A stretch of DNA of 64,000 nucleotides, taken from Prinia subflava. Taxonomy: Eukaryota > Chordata > Aves > Passeriformes > Cisticolidae. This document shows positions 26,048 through 38,470 of the stretch, one piece after another; the first letter of the stretch is position 1; each line of letters starts with the position of its first letter. The DNA is taken from contig NC_086247.1 of the NCBI RefSeq assembly GCF_021018805.1, forward strand, positions 2,681,501 to 2,745,500, in the 5' to 3' direction. The notes beneath the pieces are model-generated. The model was not told where the DNA came from and made no database searches. It was given only the letters and a program-made list of their open reading frames with translations. A program made the translations under genes and the position numbers.

Positions 26048-26165
26048 GAAAACAAAACAAAACAAAACAAGAAACAAATCAAAATTAAAAAAAAAAAAAA
26101 AAAGAAGGGCAAAACAACAACAAAACAAACAAAAAAACCCCAGACCAACACAAAACAAACAAATA
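26048..26165 (+). repeat. A/C low-complexity tract (AAAAC)
   Basis: AAAAC units lead into a run of about 18 A and then AACAA/AAACA units. Almost no G or T on the + strand. Confidence 0.93.
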
Positions 26166-27717
26166 GAAGTTTGCAAGTTTATTGAAAGGGGCAGCTGATA
26201 AGAGATAGTTGGGTATTTGGCTGGAAAGGAGCAGTCTTCGGTGACCTCAGTTTTTTGATCTTTGCAGGAAAAAAAGACAAATTCGGCAGAAAATGCAGGG
26301 AAGGAAAAAAATCTCCTTTTTAAGGTTATTTCCTCAAGCTTTTAAAAAAATATTTTTGTTCTTTCAGTCAACATCTGAACAAATACCAGCTAGTGCAGTC
26401 ACAATGCTAAATTTCATTTTATGATGCAGGTAAGGAATAGTTATTTTCTGCAACAACAACAGCAACAACAACTGATTTTGCTGAAATAGGGAACATGGAA
26501 AAAGCAAGCATACATGAAATAGGTTTTGTTCTGATCAGTGCTTTCTCCTGAACCCACAGTTTTATCAGGGTCTTTTTATTATTATGGCTTAATTCTGTGT
26601 GGCTTCAGAGGGACTCTAAGCTGCTCTGCATTTTTAACAATTAACTGAAATACCTCGAATTTCCCCCAACCATCCCATCTGCAAACAGATTTTCTCAAGA
26701 GACAACAGCTGTTACTGAACTGTTGGGCTCTTCTAACAAGGAATGTTGTCTAAAATCTGGTAAACATGTTATGATCTGCAATTTACTCTCCTGGACAGTA
26801 CCAGGCTGGTTGGAAAATAGTAAAGGAGTATTAAAAATCAACTCTCCAGGGAGGGAGGGCAGAAGGGAAGAGGGATATTTCTGCAATATTTTCTCTCTAT
26901 TAAGAAAAATATTCCCTGATCAGGTTCCCTGCCACACATCCAGACATTTGACAATTTGATTTTCTAACGTTGTTTTGAAAGCTGCTGCTGTGGATTGCTT
27001 GTTTTATTTTCTGTTCTCAGTGAGACAGCACCAAAGACTTTTCTTCGTAGTTATCTCTCACATCTTGCAGCCTCCAAAAATAATAATAATAAAGCACACT
27101 TCTGAAGTGGCATTGAATTAATACATTTATGCAAGAGATTGATGTGGAGTAATCAAAGGAATACAGCTGATCCAGCAAGCTCCATTATGGAAGTTTTTAG
27201 GGCAGATAGGATCCTGCACTGATAGAGATTTTTTATCTTCTGTAAGAGATAGTAGGAGAGCGTGGCACAAAATTGTATCTCACCAAGAGTGTAAAATACG
27301 CCTAAATCTTGCTGAAGTTGTGACTGCCTGTGACAGGAACAGGCAGGGGCTGGGAATGGCTGAAGCTGTGTCAGGGGCCACTGTGGCACTGTGGTCTGGT
27401 GGAGTTGCTTAGAGAACCCCAAATACCCAGATAAATGTTGGTCTAGCAGGGTGGAATGTATGGGGCAGAACATTTCTTTTTGGCAATGAACCTAAATATA
27501 TCTCTCAGCTGTTCCAACCCCAGTGATGACTTAATTCTTTTTAATTTTTTGTCATTAATAAGGGAAAATAGAAAATCAGGAAGCAGTGATTTCTGATTAT
27601 TTTTACAATTTTAATTTTATCTTAATTGAGTGGTTGTTTCAGGGCTTTCCAAACATTTTGATAAACTCTTGGGTGTTTTTTGACCAGAGATAACCCTCAC
27701 TTCCCCTTGGAATGAAG
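26166..27717. other. Unassigned sequence
   Basis: Contains a small CAA/CAG triplet patch at about 26451-26471. No gene recognised. Confidence 0.4.
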
Positions 27718-28012
27718 TAAAAAGGAAAGGAAAGGAAAGGAAAGGAAAGGAAAGGAAAGGAAAGAAAGGAAAGGAAAGGAAAGGAAAGGAAAGGAAAGGA
27801 AAGGAAAGGAAAGGAAAGGAAAGGAAAGGAAAAGGAAAGGAAAGGAAAGGAAAGGAAAGGAAAGGAAAGGAAAGGAAAGGAAAAGGAAAGGAAAGGAAAA
27901 GGAAAGGAAAGGAAAGGAAAGGAAAGGAAAGGAAAGAAAGGAAAAGGAAAGGAAAGGAAAGGAAAGGAAAGGAGGAAAGGAAAAGGAAAGGAAAGGAAAA
28001 GGGAAAGGAAAA
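27718..28012 (+). repeat. GGAAA pentanucleotide polypurine tract
   Basis: About 290 bases of AAAGG/GGAAA repeats, with occasional one-base insertions (AAAAGG) and deletions (AAAGAAAGG) that shift register. The reverse-strand ORF 27617-28159 (FPFLS-rich) is a by-product. Confidence 0.97.
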
Positions 28013-28059
28013 ATAAATTCTGGGGAAAAGCATCAATCCAGTGATCTGAGCAGACCTCA

Positions 28060-28165
28060 ACACATCACAGAATCCTGTTGGTTGGGATGGTTTCCTGGAT
28101 GTCATCTGGACCAACAACCAGAACAAGGCCAACTCTGACCAGGCTTCTGGCAGCCTCAAGTGGCA
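28060..28165 (-). mobile_element. Possible degraded CR1 3' end, reverse strand
   Basis: 'cacatcacagaatcctgttgg' followed by 'ttgggatggtttcctggatg' and 'catctggaccaaca' resembles the complement of a mutated CR1 tail directly after the GGAAA tract. Too diverged to be sure. Confidence 0.4.
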
Positions 28166-28650
28166 GCAGACCTCAGTTAAGGAAAATGCTGGGATTCATT
28201 CGTGTCTTATCACTTACCCCTGCTGACTTCATTTCTCCAGCTTTCTTATCTTTGCACCTTCTCAGCAGTTTTGGGATCAGGGGAAGGGATCCAGGTGAGT
28301 GCTCCAGCCAGAGGACAGTGTACAACTCGTGGGTTGGCAGCAGAACTGATTTGTGGCGTTCTCTGTGCAGGAATGGTCATCCTGGAGAGCCAGAGAGCTT
28401 TTGGGAAAGGAAATCTGCCTGTCTACATGAAACCAGTGTTTTTAAACCCCCTGGAAGGGGCACACATTAAATTCCTACAGGCTTTTGAGTAACCAGAGAG
28501 GCCCCAGTGTGTGTTCTGGTACCCTCCAGGGTGGCTCAGTCCTGGGTGGAGGTGGTTGGATGGGTGGCTTGGATGTCACATGCATCAGTAGCCACGAGTC
28601 TGGATCTCACTCAGTGGTTGTGTTTTGTTCAGTTCTCAGGGAGAAGTCCT
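28166..28650. other. Unassigned sequence
   Basis: About 480 bases between repeats, no gene or repeat recognised. Confidence 0.4.
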
Positions 28651-29224
28651 GAAACAAACAAAAAAAAACCAAAACCCAAAACAAACCAAAAAACCCCCAA
28701 AAAAACCCCAAACAAAAACCCCAAAAAACAAACAAAAAAAACCCCAAAAAACAAACCATAAACAAAACAAACCACAAACCACAAACCACTAAAAAAAACA
28801 AAAAAACCAAAAAACCAAAAAACCAAAAAAACCCCCAAAAAACAAAAAAAACCCCAAACAAAACCAAAAAACCCAAACCAAACAAAAAACAAAAAAACCC
28901 CCCAAAAACCCCCAAAAAAACAAAAACAAAACAAAAGACAAAAAACAAAAAACAAAAACCAAAAAACAAAACAAACAAAAAACAAAACCAAACCAAACAA
29001 AAACAAAAACCCAAAAAAACCAAAAACCTACAAAAACAAACAAAAACCAAAACGAAAACCCAAAACCAAAACCAAACCAAAAACCAAAAACCAAAAACCA
29101 AAAACCAAAAACCAAAACCCAAACTAAACCAAAACAAAACAAAAAACCAAAAAACCCCCACCAAACCCACAAAAACAAACAAACAAACAAAAACCAAAAA
29201 CAAACAAACAAAAACAACACAACC
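28651..29224 (+). repeat. Long, nearly G-free A/C tract
   Basis: About 570 bases made of CAAAA, CCAAAA and CCCCAAAA-like words with very few G or T. The three reverse-strand ORFs (F, V, G, L, W-rich, up to 198 codons) follow from the composition and are not genes. Confidence 0.95.
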
Positions 29225-32200
29225 AAATCAAGAACAGGTTACTGATACTGTCTGATTCCTCTCAGTTAAAGAATTAACACTGGGTAGTAACAAATCCCCT
29301 CCAGCCACTCTGCCCCCAGCCTGGAGCACTGCCAGGGGGTTGTTGTGACCCAAGGGCAGGACTTTACGTATAATGAATTGTCCCCAACTTTTAATTTCAA
29401 TGGTTTTATTCAGAAAGCTATGAATTATTGATTCAAATCACTCAAAAGCAGCCCAGAAGTTTGGAGTTGACGTGTGCCTCCTGTTGCTACCACAGCAAAC
29501 ACTGAGAGATTTTATTGAGCTGACAAGGAGGGGAGAATCTCTTTCTGCTCTATAATAATTGAGCCATCACCAATTATCCAAGATCTCATGTGTCTGAAAT
29601 TCTCCAGATTTTCACTGTGCTCCAGAAGTCCATTTTCAGGTGAACAAACTCTTCTGTTCATTTGGGAAGGAAAAGAAAAAAATTATATTTAGGATTACTT
29701 CCTTTAGCTTCTTGCATTTCAGCCTGACCCTGTTCTGATGTAAAATCCCTTTATTTTAAAAGGGAAGGTCAGTCACATGCTTCAGAAGCATCTCTCCTGT
29801 GGTGCTTTGGTCCTTTAATGGATATTACTGCTGAATTCATTTAGGGAACTCGACAGCTGGATCCATGTGCTCAACTTTTTGGCAGCTGTTGCATAAACTT
29901 AGCACACTTAACCATTTTGTATGAAAGCCTGTTTTTAAGCACCAAGGCTGCAAGGAAACACATTTGGGCTGTTCCATCTGCTTTTATGGTGCACTGTGTG
30001 TGACTTTCTCTGTTTTCTTCTCTCTTTGGATTCTTACCTGCACAAATGCAATGTGATTTTCACCAAATGATTTTAAATATGTAATTTCCTACCCAGGTTA
30101 GGTTTACAGTGGCTCATGTTGAAGGCAACAGAGAATCAGTTTCTGGAATTTTTTATTCTGCACATGAGCCTTGATTCTGGGAGAGGAGAAGCATTATTGA
30201 TCTTTCATCAGGTAATTTTCTTTCAAGCACCTGCACTGGACTCTTAACAGTGGTCCTTAAGCTGAATCCATTTTCCCCCTAGAGAACAAATTTGCTATCA
30301 GCAGCAGAGGTTTCAGATAACGGGGCTCACAGTTTTCACATTTGAATGGATTGGAACACTTGGATATTTCCCTTGGCCCTCCCTGTAAACAGAGAGTTGC
30401 TGTGTCTGAGTTCATTAAATGCTTCATCCATTGCCTTCTGCCAGCAGAAAGAGAATCCTGCCTTACCTGAAACAAACCACAGAGCCTGGTGATTTGTAAT
30501 GGACTTCTTCAGGTCTTTTATTCTGTTTGTTTATCCTTTTATTATCTATTTCCACCCTCTTCTTACTGGGGCAGGATCCCTTTGAAGTTTAATTTTTTGG
30601 GCGACCATGGGTGCAATTTAATTCTTGTGGAGGCACAAGTCCTCCTGGCCACAGCCTGAGGGTTTTTGTCACGGGCCAGGGCTGGAGATTTGCACAGCTC
30701 CTGTAATAGCAGTGCCTTTTGGGTGCTGGTGCAAAATTTATTGCCCCACAAAATGGGGTCTTCACTCACACGGCCGCTCCGGCGGGTGTTTTATGGGCCA
30801 ATAAAGTGCCTTGTGTTTTTGTAATCTAAGTGCTCGTCTGCTTTATGGCCTGATGTCACTTGCAGGGTGGTGGGGAAGAGCGACTTCTGGCACGCTGGAA
30901 ATTATGCATTATTGGCACCTGAGAGCCTGAAGGATCTTAAAAGCAATGAAATGTGGGGCTGATGAGCAGAGGAGTCTCACCAGTGGCATTTCTTTTCAGA
31001 TTTTTGCCTGTTTTGGAAACGTAATCATTCCTGAAAAGAGACAGATACATCTATCTGCCTGCTAAATTAAAGTGTTGCTCAAAAAGCAGTGCCAGGCAGA
31101 GGGAAATGCAAGGTGAATGGAAAGGACAGTCAAGGAGAAAGAAAAGTATTAAGAGATTTAGACTCTATATTTTGAGTGCATTGCACTCTGTGTGGGATAA
31201 ATATATTAATTTGCCTTGTACTTCACAGCTTGCCCTTATGTTCAGAAAGTTGCAGAGATGTCAGATTTAAAGAGGTATATGAAGTATAAGGGATAGAGCA
31301 ATAGGTGGCAAGTAGGCTGCTGAGATCCATTTCTCTTCCCAGCACAATTCCTTCCAGTCATCTCTGTGCTTTTGAGAACAAAGTACAATATGAAACCAAA
31401 TAAAACCACAACAAAAAAAAAAATCCTGCTCTCAAGCAAACATATTTTAAAGCTGATTCCTGCCTTTTATTATGTTCACATTTTTCTGTTCTCCTGTCTT
31501 CTGCTCAGGGAAAAAAAAAAATCAGAAAAAATAGATCTTGGCACAAGTGCCTCAAGGGAGTGTGTTCAGAAAGCGCCAGCACTGTTACCAACATCGACTT
31601 TTACGCTTCACTTTGTACTTTAAAATGTCTCTTTCCTCCAGCTGACCTCCCTCTCTGCATAGCACTGTACTCCAAAACCCCTTGCAGCAGAGGAAGAGGT
31701 GGAGGAGAGAGAAAAAACAAAGTTGTGGAGCACTTGGTGTTTGCTCTTGCTGTGGAGTCGAGGGAGCTGCTCAGGAAGGTACGACAGGTTCAGTGTGAGC
31801 AGAAATGGCACTGGTGAGAGCAGAGAGCCCCAACCCACAGGACACAGAGCAGGGAAATTCATTCTCAGCAGCAGTGGAAGTGATCACCTCCAGAAGGAGT
31901 CACAAAGGTAATTTTTTTCTGTCTGAAGCAGCAGCAGTTTGCAGCTTCCCCTTCTGGTCCCAATGTTTTTGTACCAGGCAGGCTGAGAGCTACAGGTCTG
32001 GCTCAGGACATGATGGTGGGTATAAATGTGGGATGAATTTTAGGTGGGTGAGGAAGTGGTTTGGACATCCCCTATCAGGGAAAATGTGATCAGAGGACTG
32101 GAGTGAGAAGTCCTGGTATCTTTCCTCACTTGCTGGAGCTGGACAAGTGAGGGGTGGGAGTGGCTGTGCTTTGTAAATGTGTGGAGATGTCACGGGGCAG

Positions 32201-32251
32201 GAGGTCCTGTCCTAGCTCGGGTGATGTGGCTGGGGAAATGTTTTGGGAATT
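29225..32251. other. Unassigned sequence
   Basis: About 3 kb with no exon or recognised transposon. A short GC- and CpG-richer patch lies at about 30768-30790. Confidence 0.4.
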
Positions 32252-32768
32252 CAGAATCACAGAATGGGTCAGGCTGGAGGTGACCACAGTGGGGTCATCT
32301 AATCCAACCCCTCTGCTCAAGCAGGAAAATCCCAGAGCAGAGGCACAGGATTGTGTCCAGATGGTTCTGGAATGTGTCCAGTGAGGGAGACTCCACAGCC
32401 TCTCTGGATGATCTATTCCAGTGCTTGGAAAGAAGTCCTTCCCCATGTCCATGTAGAACTTCCTGGGATCAGTTCCTGCCTGTTCCTCCTGTGCCATTGC
32501 TGGGCCCCACAGAGCAGAGCCTGGCCCTGCTCAGAGCCCTCCCTGCAGACAGGGACAGACAGGGATGAGGGCCCCTCTCAACTGTTTTTCTTGAGGCTGA
32601 ACAGCCCCAGCTCCTTCAAAATCTTATCAGAGATGCTCCAATCTCCAGATCATCCTCATCACCCTTCACTGGCCCCATTCCAGGAGCTCCATGTCCCTCC
32701 TGGACTGAGGAGCCCAGAACTGGACACAGCACTCCACATGTACCTCACCTCCTCACCAGGGCTGAGGA
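32252..32768 (-). mobile_element. CR1 LINE fragment, reverse strand
   Basis: Starts 'agaatcacagaatgggtcagg', 'gtcatctaatccaaccc', then 'gaacttcctgggatcagttcc', 'aggctgaacagccccagctcc', 'gaactggacacagcactcc' and 'tcaccagggctgag'. It keeps the true CR1 3' terminus at its left edge, and shares a long block with the copy at 1285-1840. Confidence 0.92.
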
Positions 32769-32884
32769 GATTTACACAGGAATTTGGAACTGGGCATCAG
32801 AGCTTAGGGAGATTGATATAAAAGAAATACAGTAGCAAACTCTTGGTGTGATTTTTTTGTTTGTTTCTTTGGTTGGTTGCACTT

Positions 32885-32931
32885 TTTTGTTTTGTTTTGT
32901 TTTGTTTTGTTTTGTTTTGTTTTGTTTTGTC
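32885..32931 (+). repeat. TTTTG microsatellite
   Basis: About nine perfect TTTTG units. Confidence 0.97.
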
Positions 32932-34799
32932 TTAGGAATTAGAGAACTTGTGGATGGTATTTAGTTTTGGTGAAGTTCATATTGTTGGGGGTGTGGAAAT
33001 GGTATGGAGGGAAAATTTAGTTCCTTCTCTGTAAGACATGAGAGAGAAGGTTGGGACCTGGAAGGTGAAATGTGGGACATAAATAAAGCATATTAAAACT
33101 GTGTTTTTTGGGGACAGAAAGTCTGTGTAATGAGAGGTCCAAGAGATGCTTTTCTGTTTAGAAGGATATGGACTCTATGGATGAGCCATGTTTGAAGCAG
33201 GATTTGTTTGTTGAGTTGCATTTAAATCCCAGGTGGATAAACCCAAAATCATCTTGTCCCACCTGAATGGAGTTTCCAGATGGAAAAGAAAGAGAAGACA
33301 GGGGAACCCCAACTTGTGTTATCCATAACCATCTGTCTTGGAAGCCAAAAGCTATGCCATTGCCTTTGCCAGTGGGGGAAAAGCAGATCAAATAGAGCAG
33401 GAGTTGGCTAAATACTGGATTTCTTTCCATGTTGCTTCACTGTTGGTGGAGTTTGCATTGTCTCCAACACCTGTTGGAAATACCAATCCATTTGCATTGC
33501 ACAGACAGCCTAAATAATTGATATTTACAGTGCAACATTTATTAACATCAATGTGGAGGTTTATGAAGTCTTTTTATAATGCCTAAAAAGTGCACTTCTA
33601 ACAAACCTGGTGTCCCCAGTGCTGTTGTTTTGAAACATTGTCTTCATATTTTCCATGAAGAAAACCAGTGTGAATCAAACCTTCCTCCAGTTTGGCCCAT
33701 GAACTTCATGGTGACATTTGCTTAATTTATAATTTGTGATGAAACTGGGGATCAGGGTAACAAAAAATGTGTTTCCTTTGCTGGGCTGCTTCCTCCTGAA
33801 CCCCACAGCACCTGATTCCTGCCAGGGCTGTGCATGAAGCTGCAGGGCTCTGGGTATTTGCTGCTTCTTAAAGCTGACTTTCTTGGAGATGATAAACCAC
33901 CTGGCTTTGCTCTTTGGACTGCAAAAGAATTGCTTGGTCATTGCCTTTCTGTTTAGATTTCCTGCTAGTCCAAGGGTGGACATTTTTCACAGCTGTATGA
34001 GACAGCCTGTTTGCTCCACACTGACAATTCCAGGGGCACAATTGCTGTTAATGCCTTTTCCTTCTCACTTAAATCCTGATGGAGGAACCGGGTTTAGGCA
34101 CATCACTTAATTTAAGCATACACACAGGAGCATTTGTGCTTTAATGCCCCTAACTAGAAATACACAAATAACCACAGCCAGCTGAAAAGTGTCCTGAGCT
34201 GTTTGTTTGCCTTTGATTTCTTGCTCACTTCACAAAATAACAAAACTCGTTGCAGTCGTTTGAGTGAAATGGATTCATTTTTCAATTAAAATTGCCTGGG
34301 TTTAAGCAATGCTGGGTTTTTTGGTGTTTTGGTTTGGTTTTTTTTTTATTTTAATGAAACGTATTTTCTGGGATGAAAATGCCTACATCTCAGAAATTGA
34401 TGTGATTTGTTCCCTTTTTGCAGATGTTTGCTCTGCATGCTCTTGCCACTGAAAAAGATTTGGTGGCAAGAAAACACATGAATCAGCAAAAGCAACTTTT
34501 GAAACACAAATAATGCCTAAAAAAATTTCTACATCTCTCTTCACCAAAACTTTTCATCCTCCAAGTACTGGCTCTTTTTATTAACGATGGTTCCATTGTA
34601 ATTTCTCAAGGAGAGCTGAAGCAATCGATCATTCATTCACATCAGTAAAGTACCCTTCATCTTTGCTTTTCACAGTGCCCTACTGAGTATTGAATGCATG
34701 TTAAATGCTCAAACCAAGAGAGGGAGTGTGGGAAGTATAACAGACTGCATTAATCCACAGTGCCATTTATCTCCTGTCCATTTGTCCCTGTCTTTGCTA

Positions 34800-34802
<3 letters not shown>
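32932..34802. other. Unassigned sequence
   Basis: No gene or recognised transposon visible. Confidence 0.4.

Positions 34803-34835
<33 letters not shown>
34803..34835 (+). repeat. GT dinucleotide microsatellite
   Basis: Sixteen uninterrupted GT units. Confidence 0.98.
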
Positions 34836-34838
<3 letters not shown>

Positions 34839-34885
34839 GGCACTTTCTGGCACATTTGTGCACCCTCAAAGCAATATTTGTGATT

Positions 34886-34924
34886 CTCCTGTAGAGATCA
34901 CACACAAGGTGATCTCTACAGGAG
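34886..34924. repeat. Perfect 16-bp inverted repeat (hairpin) with 7-base loop
   Basis: Left arm CTCCTGTAGAGATCAC (34886-34901), loop ACACAAG, right arm exactly complementary (34909-34924). It sits 50 bases after the GT microsatellite and is the strongest unexplained dyad in the window. Confidence 0.95.
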
Positions 34925-35162
34925 CATAGATGATGAGTAAACTTACTTAAGCAAGTCATCAGTCATCATTTCTATCTTCATGAAGTCCTTGGGATTTGTT
35001 AAATTTTGATTTTGAGTCTGTAGCTTCCAGCGCTGTTCTGCAACAGGCGCGTTGTTAAGAGGGAGTCTGCATTTGTTGGAGTCCACACCCAAACAGATTT
35101 GAGGATGAAACTAAGACCACATCCACACCTCTGCTATTCTGGGGAAGGGAGACTTTTCCATC

Positions 35163-35248
35163 ATAGTCATGGAATGGTTTGGGTTGGAAGGGACCTTAAA
35201 GATCACATAGCTCCAACCCCCCTGCTGTGGGCAGGGACATCTCCCACC
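35163..35248 (-). mobile_element. CR1 LINE 3' tail, reverse strand
   Basis: 'catggaatggtttgggttgg', 'aagggaccttaaagatcaca', 'gctccaacccccctgctgtg', 'ggcagggacatctcccacca' in CR1 order, then the similarity stops. Confidence 0.9.
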
Positions 35249-35424
35249 ACTTTCTACAACTGTTTTGACAGTTTGTTATTTTTTCTTTGTATTTCTGGAC
35301 TACAAGCAGGACTCAGAGAGTCTTTAGTTCTCCCCATCTCTCCCTGCAAGTTGGCTGAACTCCTACAGAGCCCTAAAACCAGCCTCCCTGAGTATCCCTT
35401 CAGCAGAAGTGGAATCTTCAAACC

Positions 35425-35478
35425 ATGGAATGGCTTGGGCTGGAAGCGACCCTAAAGATCATTGAGCCCCAACCCTGA
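35425..35478 (-). mobile_element. Second CR1 LINE 3' tail, reverse strand
   Basis: 'catggaatggcttgggctgg', 'aagcgaccctaaagatcatt', 'gagccccaaccct'. A short second copy of the same terminal block about 180 bases from the previous one, in the same orientation. Confidence 0.85.
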
Positions 35479-35646
35479 AAAACCTGGAAAGACAGGTTCA
35501 AGGAAAGACAAGCTTCAGCAAGGAGCTGCAGCAGATCCCTGGAAGGAAGGCGTGATCACAGCTCTGTGGAGGTTGTGTGCAGCTCAGCTGCTTTCTCCTC
35601 TCGCTGCAGGCAGCGCCGGCTCTGCCGTGGAGGATTCCTGCGGGAA

Positions 35647-35812
35647 ACATCCCAGTGACCTCTCCTGACAGACGCTGAGCCTCTGGTCCCCTCCTTTAAA
35701 ACACATCCCAGTGACCCTCCTGACAGATGCTGAGCCTCTGGTCCCCTCCTTTAAAACACATCCCGGTGACCTCTCCTGACAGATGCTGAGCCTCTGGTCC
35801 CCTCGTTTAATG
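35647..35812 (+). repeat. Three-copy 55-bp minisatellite
   Basis: Three tandem copies start at 35647, 35703 and 35758, each containing 'acatccca/cggtgacc', 'ctgacaga', 'gctgagcctctggtcccctc' and 'tttaa'. Copies differ at a few positions (a 'tct' present in copies 1 and 3, missing in 2). The word GCGGGAA occurs just before copy 1 and just after copy 3. Confidence 0.96.
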
Positions 35813-37304
35813 CGGGAATGTGGAAGTCAGGACAGAGTTCCAAAGCATGGACAAAGCAGTCAGAGCCATCGAGGTTTGGGTGCCATTTATCTCGGGGCAC
35901 TAAAAGGATTATCGGGGCAGTTCTTAAAACTTGGGTGAATATTAAGAGCTCACAGAGGGCAGCTGAGGTGCTTGGGCTGGGAACGGAGGGATCTGTTTGC
36001 TTTTTTGGCAGGAATCTGGTGCAGGAGGATGGTTTACCTCAGCACAAGCGAAGTTGCAAGGATAGGTAAAAAGAAATAAGGAGTTTATCAGCACCTGAAG
36101 AAGAAAAAAAAAAAATATATATATAAGTATCACGATCAGTAGGCACCAGGGTTCATCAAAACGAAAGTATGGCAAATTAAATTAATTTCTGCCTCTCATA
36201 AGCTAAGAGGCTTACTGCATAATGAAGGAGAGGGAGGTGTAATATATCTCAAATGCTAGCGGGGCGGATGCAAAGGATTCAAGGGGCTCTCCCATTAGGA
36301 AATAAAGTGAAACTTTTAAAATTAAAACTTACTTGGGAATAGTATGGGTGGGAGAAAGAAAAACACCGTGAGAGGTGACTAATGGCAGTGACATTGTTGA
36401 GCTGCCTCCCGTGGGGTCCTCTTTTGAGAGCTGTCAGCAGTGACTTGACAGATGGAGTCTGAGGCGATGCTGAACTAATCTGTAGGTGATGCAGGGTTAA
36501 GGGGGGAGGGTTTCATAAACTATTCTGCAGATAATTTTGTTGAAAAACACAAATCTGAATTGCTGTTAGTGGTTAATGAGCGACTAGCTGCCTGCAGCTG
36601 GTCAAATCCTGCAGGGCAGCAAGAATTCTCCTTATTTCAGTAATAACTGCTTCTTTATTTACGATTATTTAATTTTAAGAAGCCATGATAAAAAAGGTAT
36701 TTAAAAATAGGTATTGAAGAAGCCATGAAAAAAATTGCCAAGGTTTGCACTTCTGTGATGAAATTTGTGAGGGCTGCTGACAGAAATTCCTGCTTTTTAA
36801 TGCAGAACCATTGAACAACAGAACTGCAAACCATGTTCCCCTCTAGAGATGGTATTTCACCCATGTCAGGTGGGTTTGAAATACCTCCTCTTCTTTCCCC
36901 ACACAGCCACAGACCATCCCCTAAGCTCCTGTAAGAAAAATAGTGCCATGTCTCCTCATACTTTCAAGTGACAGGCAAATTGGAAATCCATGATGCTTTC
37001 ATTTTAGAATATTGTGTGGCTTGAAACCTGGAAGTAGCCGTCTGTATTTCTCCTGACTTTTACTCTGCTGGATGATTTACACCTATGCAAAGGGGTTTGC
37101 TGACAGATCAGAATTAGAGCTCTTATTTTGCTCTGTTGTAAACTATTCTTCAACATGCACAATTAGGTCTGGAAGAAGAAAAAGTGGAAGGAAAAAATGG
37201 CTGAGAAAGTCAGTTTAGAGCCAGAATAAGTAGATTTAACTGTTCTTCCTTTGATGACTTTAACAACACAGTAAATATACTTTAGGGCTTGGTGAAATTA
37301 GTGC
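35813..37304. other. Unassigned sequence
   Basis: Contains a short A-run and AT repeat at about 36104-36125. No gene recognised. Confidence 0.4.
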
Positions 37305-37440
37305 AACAACTTAGGCCAGGTTGGATGGGGCCCTGAGGAGCCTGATCTAGTGGGTGGCCTCCCTGCCCATAGAACAGGGTTTGATCTTGAGGGTTGCTTT
37401 CAACCCAAACCATCCTGTGAGACTGTGATTCCGTGATTCT
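37305..37440 (+). mobile_element. CR1 LINE 3' tail, forward strand
   Basis: 'ggccaggttggatggggccc', 'gagcctgatctagtgggtgg', 'ctttcaacccaaaccatcct' then 'gtgattccgtgattctg', the typical terminal octamers. Confidence 0.9.
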
Positions 37441-38089
37441 GAAAAATAACCTTTCCTTCCCAGTTCATCTTCCTGCTTTGTTTGGATTTGTAAAAAATGC
37501 ATAGAGGTGAGAGACGCCCCCTGAATTCATCATGCAGAAACAGAGCCAGTTGTCCTCGACAGGAAAGATGTGTGCTATGCCTTTACAAACATTCCATGGG
37601 TGGGGGGGGTGGGGGTTAATGTCCTTGAAATGGGTCTTGATGTCTCTATTACCTTCAAGGGTTGTTACAGAACCCGAACAGTTTCACTCCTGAGACAAGT
37701 GGGTCTGCACAAGCCTGAGTTTCTGAACTTCGGGGTGAAATGCCAGGTTCAAGGGGGATATGTGGCAGGAGTTTTGGGAAGGCTGCACCTTCCTGGTACC
37801 TCAGGCAATGGGAAAAGGAAGAGGGCAATTTGAGGACTGGAGTTTGGGATAAAAGGAGGCTGCACCCTCCAAAACCCAGAGAGAGAAAACCCCGAGGGCA
37901 TGTGCCCTGCTGGAACCTCTCCCTTCACTCGAATAAACCTCCAGGGCTCCTCTGTCTCCTTTTCACAGCGTGATTTTCCATAAATCCTGGAGAATGAGGT
38001 CCAAAGTGCAGTGATCTAAGGCAGAAGAAGTTCCCATCCTGCAGATGAGTGTTTCAGCTTCCTGATGATGGGAAGAGGAGGAGCAGGCA
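37441..38089. other. Unassigned sequence
   Basis: A G-run is present at about 37601-37615; no gene recognised. Confidence 0.4.
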
Positions 38090-38386
38090 CTGATCCCACT
38101 GGTGACCAGTGGCAGCACCAGAGGGAATGGCTGGAGCTGTGTCAGGGGAGGCTTAGGTTGGATATTGGGAAAAGGTTTTTCCCCCAGAAGGTTGTTGAGC
38201 TCTGGAACAGCCTCCCCAAGGAATGGTCACGGCCCCAAGCCTGCCAGAGCTCAAGGAGCATTTGGACAATGCTCTCAGGGTCAGGGTGGGATTGTTGGGA
38301 TTGTCCTGTGCAGGGCCAGGAGTGGGGCATGGATGATCCTCGTGGGTCCCTCCCATCTCAGGATATTCTGATTCTCTGGTTCTGCT
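38090..38386 (+). mobile_element. CR1 LINE 3' fragment, forward strand
   Basis: 'gatcccactggtgaccagtgg', 'gtcaggggaggcttaggttgg', 'atattgggaaaaggttttt', 'tggaacagcctccccaagga', 'ggatattctgattctctgg'. Complete order of the last 300 bases of a CR1. Confidence 0.9.
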
Positions 38387-38470
38387 GTAGGACCATCCTG
38401 GCTGGGTAGGACACACTGTAAGGCTGGGTCACCACTCAGGTGTGGATTCTCTGCATCATTTTGGAGGTGC

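Noticed and set aside
27617..28159. 180-codon reverse ORF rich in F, L, S and P
   Set aside because: Spans the GGAAA tract and is compositional.
28607..29226. Reverse ORFs up to 198 codons looking like hydrophobic membrane proteins
   Set aside because: The F/V/G/L/W pattern is the translation of the complement of an A/C low-complexity tract.
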